Below, piece by piece: positions 48,179-56,744 of a DNA stretch of 64,000 nt (within the stretch, counting starts at the first letter, position 1; each line of letters opens with the position of its first letter). The stretch lies in the NCBI RefSeq assembly GCF_001645385.1, contig NZ_LVHI01000008.1, forward strand, positions 1-64,000, written 5' to 3'. This DNA is from Rhodococcoides kyotonense (GTDB taxonomy: Bacteria; Actinomycetota; Actinomycetes; Mycobacteriales; Mycobacteriaceae). The notes under the pieces were generated by a model. The model had not been told where the DNA came from. It saw only the letters and a program-made list of their open reading frames with translations, and ran no database searches. A program made the translations under genes and the position numbers.

Positions 48179-48984
48179 GTAATCTGCATCGCGAACTGGC
48201 ACCCATCTCGGTATCGGCGTGGGCCGAGATCGACGAGGAAGCCAGGCGCACGTTCGAGCGCAACGTCGCGGGTCGGCGCGTGGTCGACGTCGAAGGCCCT
48301 GCGGGGCCCACGCTCGCAGCGGTGGGTACCGGACATCTACGGCGCATCGAACCGATCTTCGACGGCGTGTTCGTCCACGCGCGCGAGACGAAACCGATAG
48401 TGGAGTTGAGGGTGCCGTTCACGGTCAGCAGACAGGCCGTCGACGACGTCGAGCGCGGCGCGAGCGACTCGGACTGGCAGCCGGTGAAAGATGCTGCGAC
48501 GCTGGCCGCATTCGCGGAGGATCGTGCGATCTTCGAGGGTTACGCCGCCGCGGACATCATCGGCTTGCGGGTCGCGACGGCCAACCTCGAACTCGAGCTT
48601 CCCGCCGACATTCGGGGGTATCCCGAAACCGTCAGCCGCGCAATCACGATGCTGCGTCTGACCGGAGTCAACGGCCCGTATTCACTGGTCCTCGGAGCCG
48701 ATGCGTTCACTGCGATCAACGAGACCTCCGATCACGGCTACCCGATCAGCGAGCACCTTCGACGTGTGCTCGACGGCGACATCGTCTGGGCGCCTGCAGT
48801 TCCCGGTGCGTTCTTGCTGTCCACACGCGGCGGAGACTTTGCGTTGCACCTCGGGCAGGACCTGTCCATCGGTTACTCCTCCCACGACGCCGAGAAGATC
48901 GAGCTGTACTTCCAGGAGTCACTGACCTTCACCGCGTACACGAGCGAAGCCGTCGTGTCCCTCGGCGCGCCCTCTGGGAGGTGA
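48175..48984 (+). CDS. Encapsulin nanocompartment shell protein
   Basis: The 269-residue HK97-fold protein forms a T=1 protein shell that encloses cargo enzymes. It has the family start MSNLHRELAPISVSAWAEID, RRVVDVEGPAGPTLAAVGTG near residue 35, and the C-terminal TFTAYTSEAVVSL. Its ATG overlaps the DyP stop (ATGA), giving the classic cargo-shell pair for oxidative stress defence or phenol oxidation. Its last 66 bp overlap the end of the convergent histidine kinase gene. Confidence 0.95.
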   Translation: MSNLHRELAPISVSAWAEIDEEARRTFERNVAGRRVVDVEGPAGPTLAAVGTGHLRRIEPIFDGVFVHARETKPIVELRVPFTVSRQAVDDVERGASDSDWQPVKDAATLAAFAEDRAIFEGYAAADIIGLRVATANLELELPADIRGYPETVSRAITMLRLTGVNGPYSLVLGADAFTAINETSDHGYPISEHLRRVLDGDIVWAPAVPGAFLLSTRGGDFALHLGQDLSIGYSSHDAEKIELYFQESLTFTAYTSEAVVSLGAPSGR

Positions 48985-50304
48985 CGGAGGCCGGCCGGCT
49001 ATGCGGACGGTCAAGGTGGTTCCGGAGTCCGGCGTGCTCCGCAACGTGAGTGTTCCTCCGACGGCGGCTACTCGGTCGCGTAGGCCGATCAAGCCGGAAC
49101 CCGAAGTGAAGTCGGCTCCACCGCAACCGTCGTCGGAGACAATCAGGTCGAACACCGCGGTGGTTGATTCGGCCGAGATCGTCACCTCCGTCGCACCCGA
49201 GTACTTTGCGGCATTGGTCAAGGCCTCGGCGACGACGTAGTAGGCAGCAACTTCGATAGCGTCTGGCAAGCGTGCGGGAATGTCGGTGTTCAACGAGACT
49301 GGAATCGAACTCCGCCGAGCGAGAGTTTTCAACGCGTGTGCCAGGCCGCCACGGGTCAGGATCGCCGGGTGGATGCCGCGGGACAGTTCGCGTAGGTCTT
49401 CGTGTATTCGGGTGAGCGTTTCGATGCTTCCGTCAACGCGTTGTCGAAGCTCGGGCAGTTGTTCCGGTACAGCGGCCTGGACAGATCGCAGTTGCAGGCC
49501 GAGGGAGACGATATGTTGCTGTGCCCCGTCGTGCAGATCACGCTCGATTGTTCGGCGTGCGTGGTCACTTGCGGCTACCACTCGTGCCCGCGATCTAGTC
49601 AGTTCATGCCGAGTCTCCTGAGCCTGAAGTGCAGCAGTGAGAAGGGATTCGAGTGCCGGCACGATCCGGCGTACTCGCCTCGTGTCAGCAGCTTGTAGCC
49701 CTCGCGGTACGAGGAGCGCGCCGATCACAGTCGGACCGTCGGTAAGGGCGATTGCCTCCCGGTCGGCGTCGAGTGATGGCGCCGGTCCGAGCACGATGCA
49801 CGTGTGCGGTCGTGGTAGATCGAGTTCGGAGGTGAGGCGCTCGCCGGCATCGTCGAGCATTTTCCTGATGTCGGAGGTCATGAGCATCGACCGCGCAAGC
49901 CGTGCGAGGAGGTCGGCTTCCTGTCTGCGTTGCTCGGATTCGACTGCACGTAGTCGTGATTGGCCGACGAGGACATTGGTGACCAGAGCGAGCACGGTGA
50001 AGACGAGCACCGCGGGGACGAGGCTGATGCTGTCCTCGGAAGCATGAATGTAGGCGTAGGCGGCAGCGCTGGCGACGGAGGTTGCAATCGAGATGCGAAA
50101 GCCCCACCCAGCCGAGACGATCAATACACCGAACATGAACACCGCACCGAACGAGTTCTCTGGCGCAATCTGCTTCAGTTGCAGGACCACTGTCACTTCG
50201 ACGGCGATCAAACACAGCGAGAGAACAACACCCCAAGTTCCGGCGGGAGTGCTGGGTCGCAGCACCCTTCGAATGAGGCGTTCGTGGAATGGGACGGTCG
50301 TCAC
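48919..50304 (-). CDS. Sensor histidine kinase, NarL-type partner
   Basis: The 461-residue membrane kinase has about four N-terminal membrane helices (residues ~20-120), a cytoplasmic sensor region (~150-230, possibly GAF-like, with PHTCIVLGPAPSLD), a HisKA_3 dimerisation helix (ARRTIERDLHDGAQQHIVSL, phospho-His near residue 267), and a HATPase_c domain (YYVVAEALTNAAKYSGA, SDDGCGGADFTSG, GLIGLRDRVAAVGG). The GTG start (VTTVPFHERL) is inferred. It should phosphorylate the response regulator at 50732-51391. It overlaps encapsulin by 66 bp tail to tail. Confidence 0.88.
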   Translation of the reverse strand: MTTVPFHERLIRRVLRPSTPAGTWGVVLSLCLIAVEVTVVLQLKQIAPENSFGAVFMFGVLIVSAGWGFRISIATSVASAAAYAYIHASEDSISLVPAVLVFTVLALVTNVLVGQSRLRAVESEQRRQEADLLARLARSMLMTSDIRKMLDDAGERLTSELDLPRPHTCIVLGPAPSLDADREAIALTDGPTVIGALLVPRGLQAADTRRVRRIVPALESLLTAALQAQETRHELTRSRARVVAASDHARRTIERDLHDGAQQHIVSLGLQLRSVQAAVPEQLPELRQRVDGSIETLTRIHEDLRELSRGIHPAILTRGGLAHALKTLARRSSIPVSLNTDIPARLPDAIEVAAYYVVAEALTNAAKYSGATEVTISAESTTAVFDLIVSDDGCGGADFTSGSGLIGLRDRVAAVGGTLTLRSTPDSGTTLTVRIAGRPPSPPRGRAEGHDGFARVRGEGQ

Positions 50305-50337
50305 GACGATGCTCGTCTGATTTTCCGGGTAGCGGGA

Positions 50338-50760
50338 ATGCCACCGATCTTGTCTTCTGACAGTCTCGATACCATGCTCTTCTCGGATTCTCGCTGCTTG
50401 ATCGTCGACGACAGTGCTGCCTTCTGCGCTGCTGCGAAGACGGTGCTGTTCGAGGCCGGTGCCGCAGTCGTCGGGACGGCCGCGACGTCCGCGGACGCAG
50501 TGGTGGTTGCCAACACGATTTCGCCGCAACTGATTATCGTCGACATCGACTTGGGCGCAGAGAGTGGTTTCGACGTCGTAGAGATGCTGAGTACCGGTGA
50601 CCGGGACCCGCAGCCGGCGATCGTGTTGGTATCCACGCATGATGAGACAGACTTCATGGATTTGATCGATGTGAGTTCGGCAGTCGGGTTTCTTCCGAAG
50701 TTCGAGTTGTCCGCGACGTCGCTTCTGCAGCTCATGAACTCACCGAGTCGAGATACATGA
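50338..50760 (+). CDS. Stand-alone response regulator receiver protein
   Basis: The 140-residue protein is a single receiver domain: acidic pair in CLIVDDSAAF, phospho-accepting Asp in LIIVDIDLGAESGF, Ser/Thr in IVLVSTHDE and Lys in VGFLPKFEL. There is no output domain, so it may act as a phosphate sink or bind a partner. It is divergent from the kinase (33 bp) and convergent with the NarL-type regulator, which it overlaps by 29 bp. A GGGA stretch precedes the ATG; an internal ATG at 50374 is another possible start. Confidence 0.8.
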   Translation: MPPILSSDSLDTMLFSDSRCLIVDDSAAFCAAAKTVLFEAGAAVVGTAATSADAVVVANTISPQLIIVDIDLGAESGFDVVEMLSTGDRDPQPAIVLVSTHDETDFMDLIDVSSAVGFLPKFELSATSLLQLMNSPSRDT

Positions 50761-51391
50761 TCACGGCGCGGACACGTCGGTGGTCGTCGGGTGCGTCGGG
50801 CAGATTCAGTTTCGTGAGAATGCTCCGAACATGCTTCTCGACGGTTCCCTCGGTGATCCACAATCGGCGCCCGATTCCGGAGTTCGACAGTCCTTCGGCC
50901 ATGAGAGCGAGTACGTCGCGTTCGCGTGCGCTCAAGGCATCGAGTGGATTGTTCTTCTTGTTCGCCGACAGTAGTTCGTAGACCAGCGCCGGGTCGATGA
51001 CCGAGGCTCCGCCGGCGACTCGATCGATGGCATGGAGGAAATCCTCGAGGTCGGTGACCCTGCTCTTGAGCAGGTATCCGGTCGACTTGCCGCCTTCGAG
51101 TATTTCGAGCGCGTGGTCGATTTCGACGTGCGCGGACAGTAGTAGTACTGCCACGTCGGGATGTTCCGACCGAATTCGTGCCGCGGCGTCGAGTCCTTCG
51201 GCGGTGTACGTCGGTGGCATTCGGATGTCGATGACGGCGAGCCGTGGCTGAGTTGTCTCGACTTCGCTGAGTAACTCGATCGGATCGCCAGCTTGAGCGA
51301 CAACGTCGTGCCCTGCGTGTCTGAGCACGCTGACGACACCTTCGCGCAGCAGCACATCGTCGTCGGCGACGACCACGCGTACACCGGTCAT
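50732..51391 (-). CDS. NarL/LuxR-family response regulator
   Basis: The 219-residue protein has a receiver domain (residues 1-120: VVVADDDVLLREG, phospho-Asp55 in AVIDIRMPP, Lys in GYLLKSRV) and a LuxR-type DNA-binding domain (LSARERDVLALMAEGLSNSG, then GRRLWITEGTVEKHVRSIL). It is the expected partner of the histidine kinase at 48919-50304. Targets are unknown; the adjacent MFS transporter and the encapsulin region are candidates by position. Confidence 0.92.
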   Translation of the reverse strand: MTGVRVVVADDDVLLREGVVSVLRHAGHDVVAQAGDPIELLSEVETTQPRLAVIDIRMPPTYTAEGLDAAARIRSEHPDVAVLLLSAHVEIDHALEILEGGKSTGYLLKSRVTDLEDFLHAIDRVAGGASVIDPALVYELLSANKKNNPLDALSARERDVLALMAEGLSNSGIGRRLWITEGTVEKHVRSILTKLNLPDAPDDHRRVRAVIMYLDSVSS

Positions 51392-51449
51392 GAGTTTCCT
51401 TCCACGAGTTCAGCTGGTGAAAGCGTCTCGGACGAACGCACCGCCGGCA

Positions 51450-52760
51450 TCAGTCGTCTGACTCGAACCAGACGGATGAACCGGCAAAAGGGCCCGAAGG
51501 CGTGCTGTCGGAACTCACAGCGTGGCGTGGGACGCGGTGTCGGTTCCGAGATTCGACCGTCAGCAGGACGAAGGCGAACGTTGCCAGTAGAGCGACGACT
51601 GCAGCGAAGACGATGCCCGCCGTGATCAGACCCGACTGCGTCGCCAATGCTCCTGCGCCGATGACCGGTAGCGAGAGGGCGATGTAGACCACGACGAAGA
51701 ACGCCGAGGTCACATCGGCCCGGCCGTGCTGGGGCAGCTCGCTGGTGATGCTTGCGATGCCGCTCTTGAAAATGAATCCTTGACCGGTGCCGCAGACGAT
51801 CGCTGCGGCCAGTAGGAGGGTAAGCGAGCTCACCCAGAGCGACAGCGCCAGAACGGCAACGCCGACAACCAGGACGACGCAACCGCGGCGCTGCGCGGTG
51901 AGGTGGTTTCGGCCGCGCAACACGCCCTGGGCGAGCGCCGAGGATGCGAAAACGACGAAGACCACCGCTCCGGTGACTGCGTGGTTGGAGATGCCGAGCA
52001 CACCTGCGACGAAGCCAGGGGAGATCGCGCTGAAGAGCCCCATGACCGCAAAGCCGGCGAATCCGGCGACCGACGCGCGGATGAAATCGCTGCGCACCGC
52101 CGACGGCACGGACAGCCACTGCAGGCGTGGCCGGACACCCGGTGCAACCACCACCGTCTCGGGCGCACGATAGACGACAAGTGCCGCTATCACGAGCAGC
52201 AGTGCGTGCACGACGTATGTCACCTGGGTCGGGTCTGGAAGATATTGCACGAGAACACCTGCCATCAACGGGCCGAGTCCGAGGCCACCGATGTTCGCTG
52301 CGGTGGCCACTGCCGGAGCAGCACTTCGCCACTTCTCCGGCGCCATTTCGAGCAAGGTTACGGTAGCGGTCCCGACAAAGGCCCCAGCCGATATCCCGGA
52401 GAGCACCCGGCCGATCAACAGTGTCGTCAGGGAATCGGCGAACACGAAAACAACCGCGCTGAGGATACCCATGATGATCGCGGCGATCAGCATCGGACGC
52501 CGGCCGACAGCGTCCGACCATCGTCCGAACGCCAGGAGCGCTCCGAGAACGCCGAGGGCATACATGGCGAATATCACCGTGATGATTAATTCCGAGAAGC
52601 CGAATTGCGCTTCGTAGAGCGAGTACTCCGGCGCAGGCATGGTTGTCCCCATCATGACTACGATGAAGGCGTAAGCGACCCCGACGAACGCCGTCGCCGA
52701 CGATAACGGCTGACGTCCACGCCGGGGTCGATCGTGTTCTGCGCCTGCGAGTTCGGTCAT
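51450..52760 (-). CDS. MFS efflux transporter
   Basis: This 436-residue 12-helix major facilitator has AFGRWSDAVGRRPMLIAAII in the loop between helices 2 and 3 (motif A), LIGRVLSGISAGAFVGTATV in helix 4, and GLGLGPLMAGVLVQYLPD in helix 5, the motif C-like pattern of drug:H+ antiporters. It lies 58 bp downstream of the NarL-type regulator gene on the same strand and may be read with it. The substrate is unknown. Confidence 0.88.
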   Translation of the reverse strand: MTELAGAEHDRPRRGRQPLSSATAFVGVAYAFIVVMMGTTMPAPEYSLYEAQFGFSELIITVIFAMYALGVLGALLAFGRWSDAVGRRPMLIAAIIMGILSAVVFVFADSLTTLLIGRVLSGISAGAFVGTATVTLLEMAPEKWRSAAPAVATAANIGGLGLGPLMAGVLVQYLPDPTQVTYVVHALLLVIAALVVYRAPETVVVAPGVRPRLQWLSVPSAVRSDFIRASVAGFAGFAVMGLFSAISPGFVAGVLGISNHAVTGAVVFVVFASSALAQGVLRGRNHLTAQRRGCVVLVVGVAVLALSLWVSSLTLLLAAAIVCGTGQGFIFKSGIASITSELPQHGRADVTSAFFVVVYIALSLPVIGAGALATQSGLITAGIVFAAVVALLATFAFVLLTVESRNRHRVPRHAVSSDSTPSGPFAGSSVWFESDD

Positions 52761-52859
52761 CGTATGTCCCCTGTCATCGGCCGTCGGAGGACGGTCGAAC
52801 GTAGTATCGGCGGGTGGGTTCAGCGTGGCCGACTGCGGCGGTGGCGGTATCAGGTCGAG

Positions 52860-53576
52860 TCATACCGTTGCCGGCGCGGTTCGTTGTATGTGTGTACCCA
52901 TGTGGGCGTTCAAAGTGATCAGGTAGGCAGTCAACCCTGCCAGCGCGGGAACGAGCGGTGCGGCTATCGGAGCGACGAGCACGACGACCGCCACCACGAG
53001 CGCACCGAATACCAGGGTTGCGATCGACGCTGCCCTGATCCAGACGTACTCCCGTCGTCCGGAGGCCACGTCGTCGAGCAGCGACACCATCGTTCCGGTG
53101 ACGAACGTCGTGGTCAGCGCGCCCGGAGCTTTCATACGGCGGGCGACGACGGTCTGTACCGCCATGGCCACAGCGGACAGACAGATCAACATGAGTACGA
53201 CTTGCGGTCCAGCGTTGTCGTGGGCCACCGACCACGTCACCATGATCGCGATCTGAGCTGCAGCACCCACAGCCAGCAGTGAAATCGATTTACGTTCAAC
53301 ATGTTCTGGCGTTCCTCGGGTGCAGCGCAGTGCCCTCCACGCGGTCAGCGCGAACACCACGATCGCGAAGCTCGCTCCGATCACGACGTGCCCGTAAGCA
53401 TTTCGGCCGACCATCCCGACCAGGATCAAATTTCCGGTCATGTTCGCTGTGAAAATCCCTCCGAGCAGGATGAATGCGAACGCGTCGGCACCTCCCGCGC
53501 CGAACGAGAGCAGGAGAGTGGTGGCGTGTTGCGATGCCGAAGACCGATGTATCGATTTCGCTGCGGGAGTGGACAC
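52860..53576 (-). CDS. DUF1275 (YoaK-type) membrane protein
   Basis: This 238-residue protein has about six membrane helices and the DUF1275 pattern: LLLSFGAGGADAFAFILLGG, FTANMTGNLILVGMV, and APGALTTTFVTGTMVSLLDD. The start is uncertain: the GTG at 53576 gives a short basic N-terminus, and a longer frame extends upstream without family resemblance. The function of the family is unknown. It is divergent from the YdeP-type gene. Confidence 0.78.
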   Translation of the reverse strand: MSTPAAKSIHRSSASQHATTLLLSFGAGGADAFAFILLGGIFTANMTGNLILVGMVGRNAYGHVVIGASFAIVVFALTAWRALRCTRGTPEHVERKSISLLAVGAAAQIAIMVTWSVAHDNAGPQVVLMLICLSAVAMAVQTVVARRMKAPGALTTTFVTGTMVSLLDDVASGRREYVWIRAASIATLVFGALVVAVVVLVAPIAAPLVPALAGLTAYLITLNAHMGTHIQRTAPATV

Positions 53577-53759
53577 CTCAGAAGTGTCGCCGCCGAGACC
53601 GGATTTGCGATTGAGTCGAATGACCTGAGGTCTGTGCCTCGTTCGGTCTCGCACGCGGATGGTCGAGTCATTCGACTGATGGCATAGACCGACGAAAACT
53701 CGATACTGGGCACGCGCGGGCACCGTTGTGCCGTGCCGGACCGCGATTACAGGAGCGCC

Positions 53760-56108
53760 ATGGACACCCACGATCTCACACCTCCGGACATCGCGATCCG
53801 CAGTCAAGGCGCACCGGGTGTGCCCGCATCGGGGTGCGGACCTGGTCGAGACAAGAGGCCGAAACAGAAAGACGATCACCACCCGTCCGCTGGGTGGGGA
53901 GCGGCACGCAGCGTCGGGAAGGTGCTGTTCTCGAGCAAGGAAGTGCTGTCCGGCACACGCGCGATGGTGACGATGAACCACGAGCAGAGCGGCTTCGACT
54001 GCCCGGGATGCGCCTGGCCCGACGACCGGAACGGCCTGCACCTGGATTTGTGCGAAAACGGTATCAAGCACGTCACATGGGAGATGACCAGGAAGCGCGT
54101 CGACCGCGACTTCTTCGACCGCCACACCGTCAGCGAATTGGCCGGGTGGAGCGACTTCGCGCTCGAGGACCAGGGACGATTGACCGAACCGATGGTCTAC
54201 GACCCGATCACCGACAAATATGTCCCCATCGAGTGGGACGCGGCGTTCGAGCTGGTCGGTTCCGCGCTCCGCGAGCTACGCAACCCGAACAGTGCCGCGT
54301 TCTACACTTCGGGCCGGCTCAGCAACGAAGCGACGTTCCTCTATCAGCTGTGGGCACGCGAGTTCGGTACCAACAACCTCCCCGACTGTTCGAACATGTG
54401 CCACGAGGCCAGCGGCCGCGCTTTGCAAGCTGCTCTCGGGACAGGTAAGGGCACCGCCGACATCGACGACTGGGACGAAGCGGAGGCTCTGTTCGTGATG
54501 GGCGTGAACGCCGCGTCGAACGCGCCGCGCATGTTGACCGCTCTGGCCGAAGCCCATCGACGCGGCGCGCAGATCGTGCACGTCAATCCGCTCGTCGAGG
54601 CTGCGTCACGGCGCACCATCGTCCCGCACGAGTTCGGCGCGATGGCAACCTTTCACGCCACGAAGACGGGCACCTTCGACGTGCAGCCTCGGATCGGTGG
54701 CGATCTCGCACTTCTTCGCGGCATCGCCAAGGTCCTCTTCGAGCTGCACCCCACTGACCCCTCCGTCATCGACATGGATTTCGTCGCAGCCAACACCGCA
54801 GGATTCGAGGAATACCGCGCCTGTTGCGAACGTGAGAGCTGGGCGGACATCGTTCTTCAATCCGGGGTCGACGAGCGCACGATCCGCAAGGTCGCCGATA
54901 TCTACCGTCGGTCGAACAAGACGATCATCAGCTGGTGCCTCGGTCTGACCCAGCAAGAGCACGGCGTCGACACGGTCCGGGAAATCGTCAATCTTTTGCT
55001 GCTCAGGGGCAACATCGGCCGCCCGGGCACCGGGCCGTCCCCGGTGCGCGGACACAGCAACGTTCAAGGCAACCGCACCTGCGGCATCGATCACCGCCCG
55101 ACACAACAGTTCCTCGACACCCTGGCCGAGGTGTGTCGTATCGCTCCGCCCCGGGCACACGGTCTCGACACGGTCGGCACCATTGCAGGGATGCACGATC
55201 GAACGGTGTCGGTGTTCGTCGGCATGGGCGGGAACTTCGCGCTCGCAACACCGGACCCGGCCTACACCTTTGAAGCGCTGCGCCGCTGCGCACTGACCGT
55301 GCAGGTCAGCACGAAACTCAATCGAAGTCACCTCGTACACGGGCGGGCAGCGCTGATTTTGCCCTGCATCGGACGCACCGAACGTGATGAACAACGAAGC
55401 GGCCTGCAGAGTGTCAGCGTCGAAGACGCGATGAGCCGAGTCCACCTGTCCAAGGGGTCACGCAAGCCGCCCTCGCCGCTACTGAAGTCCGAACCCGCAA
55501 TCATCGCCGGACTAGCCCGCGCGACACTGCCGAACAGCGACACCGCCTGGGAAGAGTACGTCGACAACTACGACAGGATTCGCGACGTCATGGCGCGCGT
55601 TCTTCCTGGCTTCGAGGACTTCAACCTCCGCGTCCGTGAGCGGAACGGCTTCCGTATAACCCAACCGGCGCGCGAGCTGAACTTCCACACCCCATCCGAA
55701 CGTGCCGAATTCTCCACTGCAGCAATGGGAGATGTTCTCCCGCCCACCGGATACATGATGCTGGGCACCATGCGATCACACGACCAGTGGAACACCACCG
55801 TGTACTCGGACAACGACCGCTACCGGGGAGTGAAGAATCTACGAACCCTGGTGTTCATGAACCGTCGCGACATGGAGCGCCTCGAGCTCCCGGAGTTCGC
55901 GGCCGTCGACATCACCAGCTTCGCCAAGGACGGGACTACCCGACATGTCTACGGCTACACCGCGGTCGCGTACGACATCCCCGAAGGCAATGCAGCCGGC
56001 TACATGCCCGAGCTGAACGTGTTGTGCCCGATCGGCGACTTCAGCGAGCAGAGCGACCAGCCGCTCATGAAGCATCTGACGGTGAAAATCATGGCCAGTC
56101 AGCCATAA
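53760..56108 (+). CDS. YdeP/FdhF-like molybdopterin oxidoreductase
   Basis: The 782-residue protein belongs to the formate-dehydrogenase-like molybdoenzymes of the YdeP type. It has SGFDCPGCAWPDD near residue 80, FYTSGRLSNEATFLYQLWAR near 190, CSNMCHEASGRAL, the molybdopterin-binding SVFVGMGGNFALATPDP, and a C-terminal domain with DRYRGVKNLRTLVFMNRRDM. A complete 4Fe-4S cysteine set at the N-terminus is not evident. The ATG at 53760 has an AGGAG site 5 nt before it. YdeP relatives are linked to acid resistance and formate metabolism; the reaction here is unknown. Confidence 0.9.
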   Translation: MDTHDLTPPDIAIRSQGAPGVPASGCGPGRDKRPKQKDDHHPSAGWGAARSVGKVLFSSKEVLSGTRAMVTMNHEQSGFDCPGCAWPDDRNGLHLDLCENGIKHVTWEMTRKRVDRDFFDRHTVSELAGWSDFALEDQGRLTEPMVYDPITDKYVPIEWDAAFELVGSALRELRNPNSAAFYTSGRLSNEATFLYQLWAREFGTNNLPDCSNMCHEASGRALQAALGTGKGTADIDDWDEAEALFVMGVNAASNAPRMLTALAEAHRRGAQIVHVNPLVEAASRRTIVPHEFGAMATFHATKTGTFDVQPRIGGDLALLRGIAKVLFELHPTDPSVIDMDFVAANTAGFEEYRACCERESWADIVLQSGVDERTIRKVADIYRRSNKTIISWCLGLTQQEHGVDTVREIVNLLLLRGNIGRPGTGPSPVRGHSNVQGNRTCGIDHRPTQQFLDTLAEVCRIAPPRAHGLDTVGTIAGMHDRTVSVFVGMGGNFALATPDPAYTFEALRRCALTVQVSTKLNRSHLVHGRAALILPCIGRTERDEQRSGLQSVSVEDAMSRVHLSKGSRKPPSPLLKSEPAIIAGLARATLPNSDTAWEEYVDNYDRIRDVMARVLPGFEDFNLRVRERNGFRITQPARELNFHTPSERAEFSTAAMGDVLPPTGYMMLGTMRSHDQWNTTVYSDNDRYRGVKNLRTLVFMNRRDMERLELPEFAAVDITSFAKDGTTRHVYGYTAVAYDIPEGNAAGYMPELNVLCPIGDFSEQSDQPLMKHLTVKIMASQP

Positions 56109-56151
56109 CCGGGCCGGACCGCCGAGCAGCCTGAGGTGCGGCGGCAGGTGG

Positions 56152-56310
56152 TCAGACGCTCGGAGAGGGCGCCACCGTAGTCGTGTGCGGCGGTGTGGAC
56201 TCGACGAAGCAGCAGAAGATCACCCCGGCAAGTCCACCGATGATCGTGATCACCAGGACGGTCAACCACAGCAGCGTTGTCAGTTCGAGAACGGTCAGAA
56301 CGAACAGCAT
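56152..56310 (-). CDS. Possible 52-residue membrane peptide
   Basis: The frame is almost wholly hydrophobic over residues 1-36 (MLFVLTVLELTTLLWLTVLV, then IIGGLAGVIFCCF), followed by a Thr/Pro-rich tail. It could be a small single- or double-pass membrane protein. There is no clear ribosome binding site, so it is a weak call. Confidence 0.25.
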   Translation of the reverse strand: MLFVLTVLELTTLLWLTVLVITIIGGLAGVIFCCFVESTPPHTTTVAPSPSV

Positions 56311-56744
56311 CAGCACGAGCGGAGTTCCGCAGTGGATCGAGCGACGCCCAGAGGTGCCGGCGAGCCAATGAAGCGACCCGATGGTTTGCGCCGTGTCCTC
56401 GTACACGGCACCATGCGCGACGACGTCGAGTCGGGGTATCGGCTGGGTGACGGCCGGCCGGGCTGACGGCGCAGCGTCGTGCGGGGCAAGAACCGTTGTG
56501 GCGTGGCTGATCACGGATGTGTTCCGCACCCCGCCGCCTCCCGTAGGCGATGCAGTGGGCACAGTGGCTCCTCCAAGCGGGTTCGCCCTATCTCGAGGGA
56601 TGTGACTTCTCCAGCAGCCCGGCGCGCCGGAGCCACTCGGCCGGACAGGTCCAGGCGTATAGAGCACGACCTCTCTGCCGCGCGAGACGACGAGCGGCGG
56701 CGCCATCGGCCGATCAGCTAGTGCAGGGGCGTGCGGGCAGAGGG
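56311..56744. other. Intergenic stretch without a recognised gene
   Basis: No reading frame with protein-like composition, no tRNA and no strong hairpin were seen between the possible small membrane peptide and the end of the MFS gene. Confidence 0.5.
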
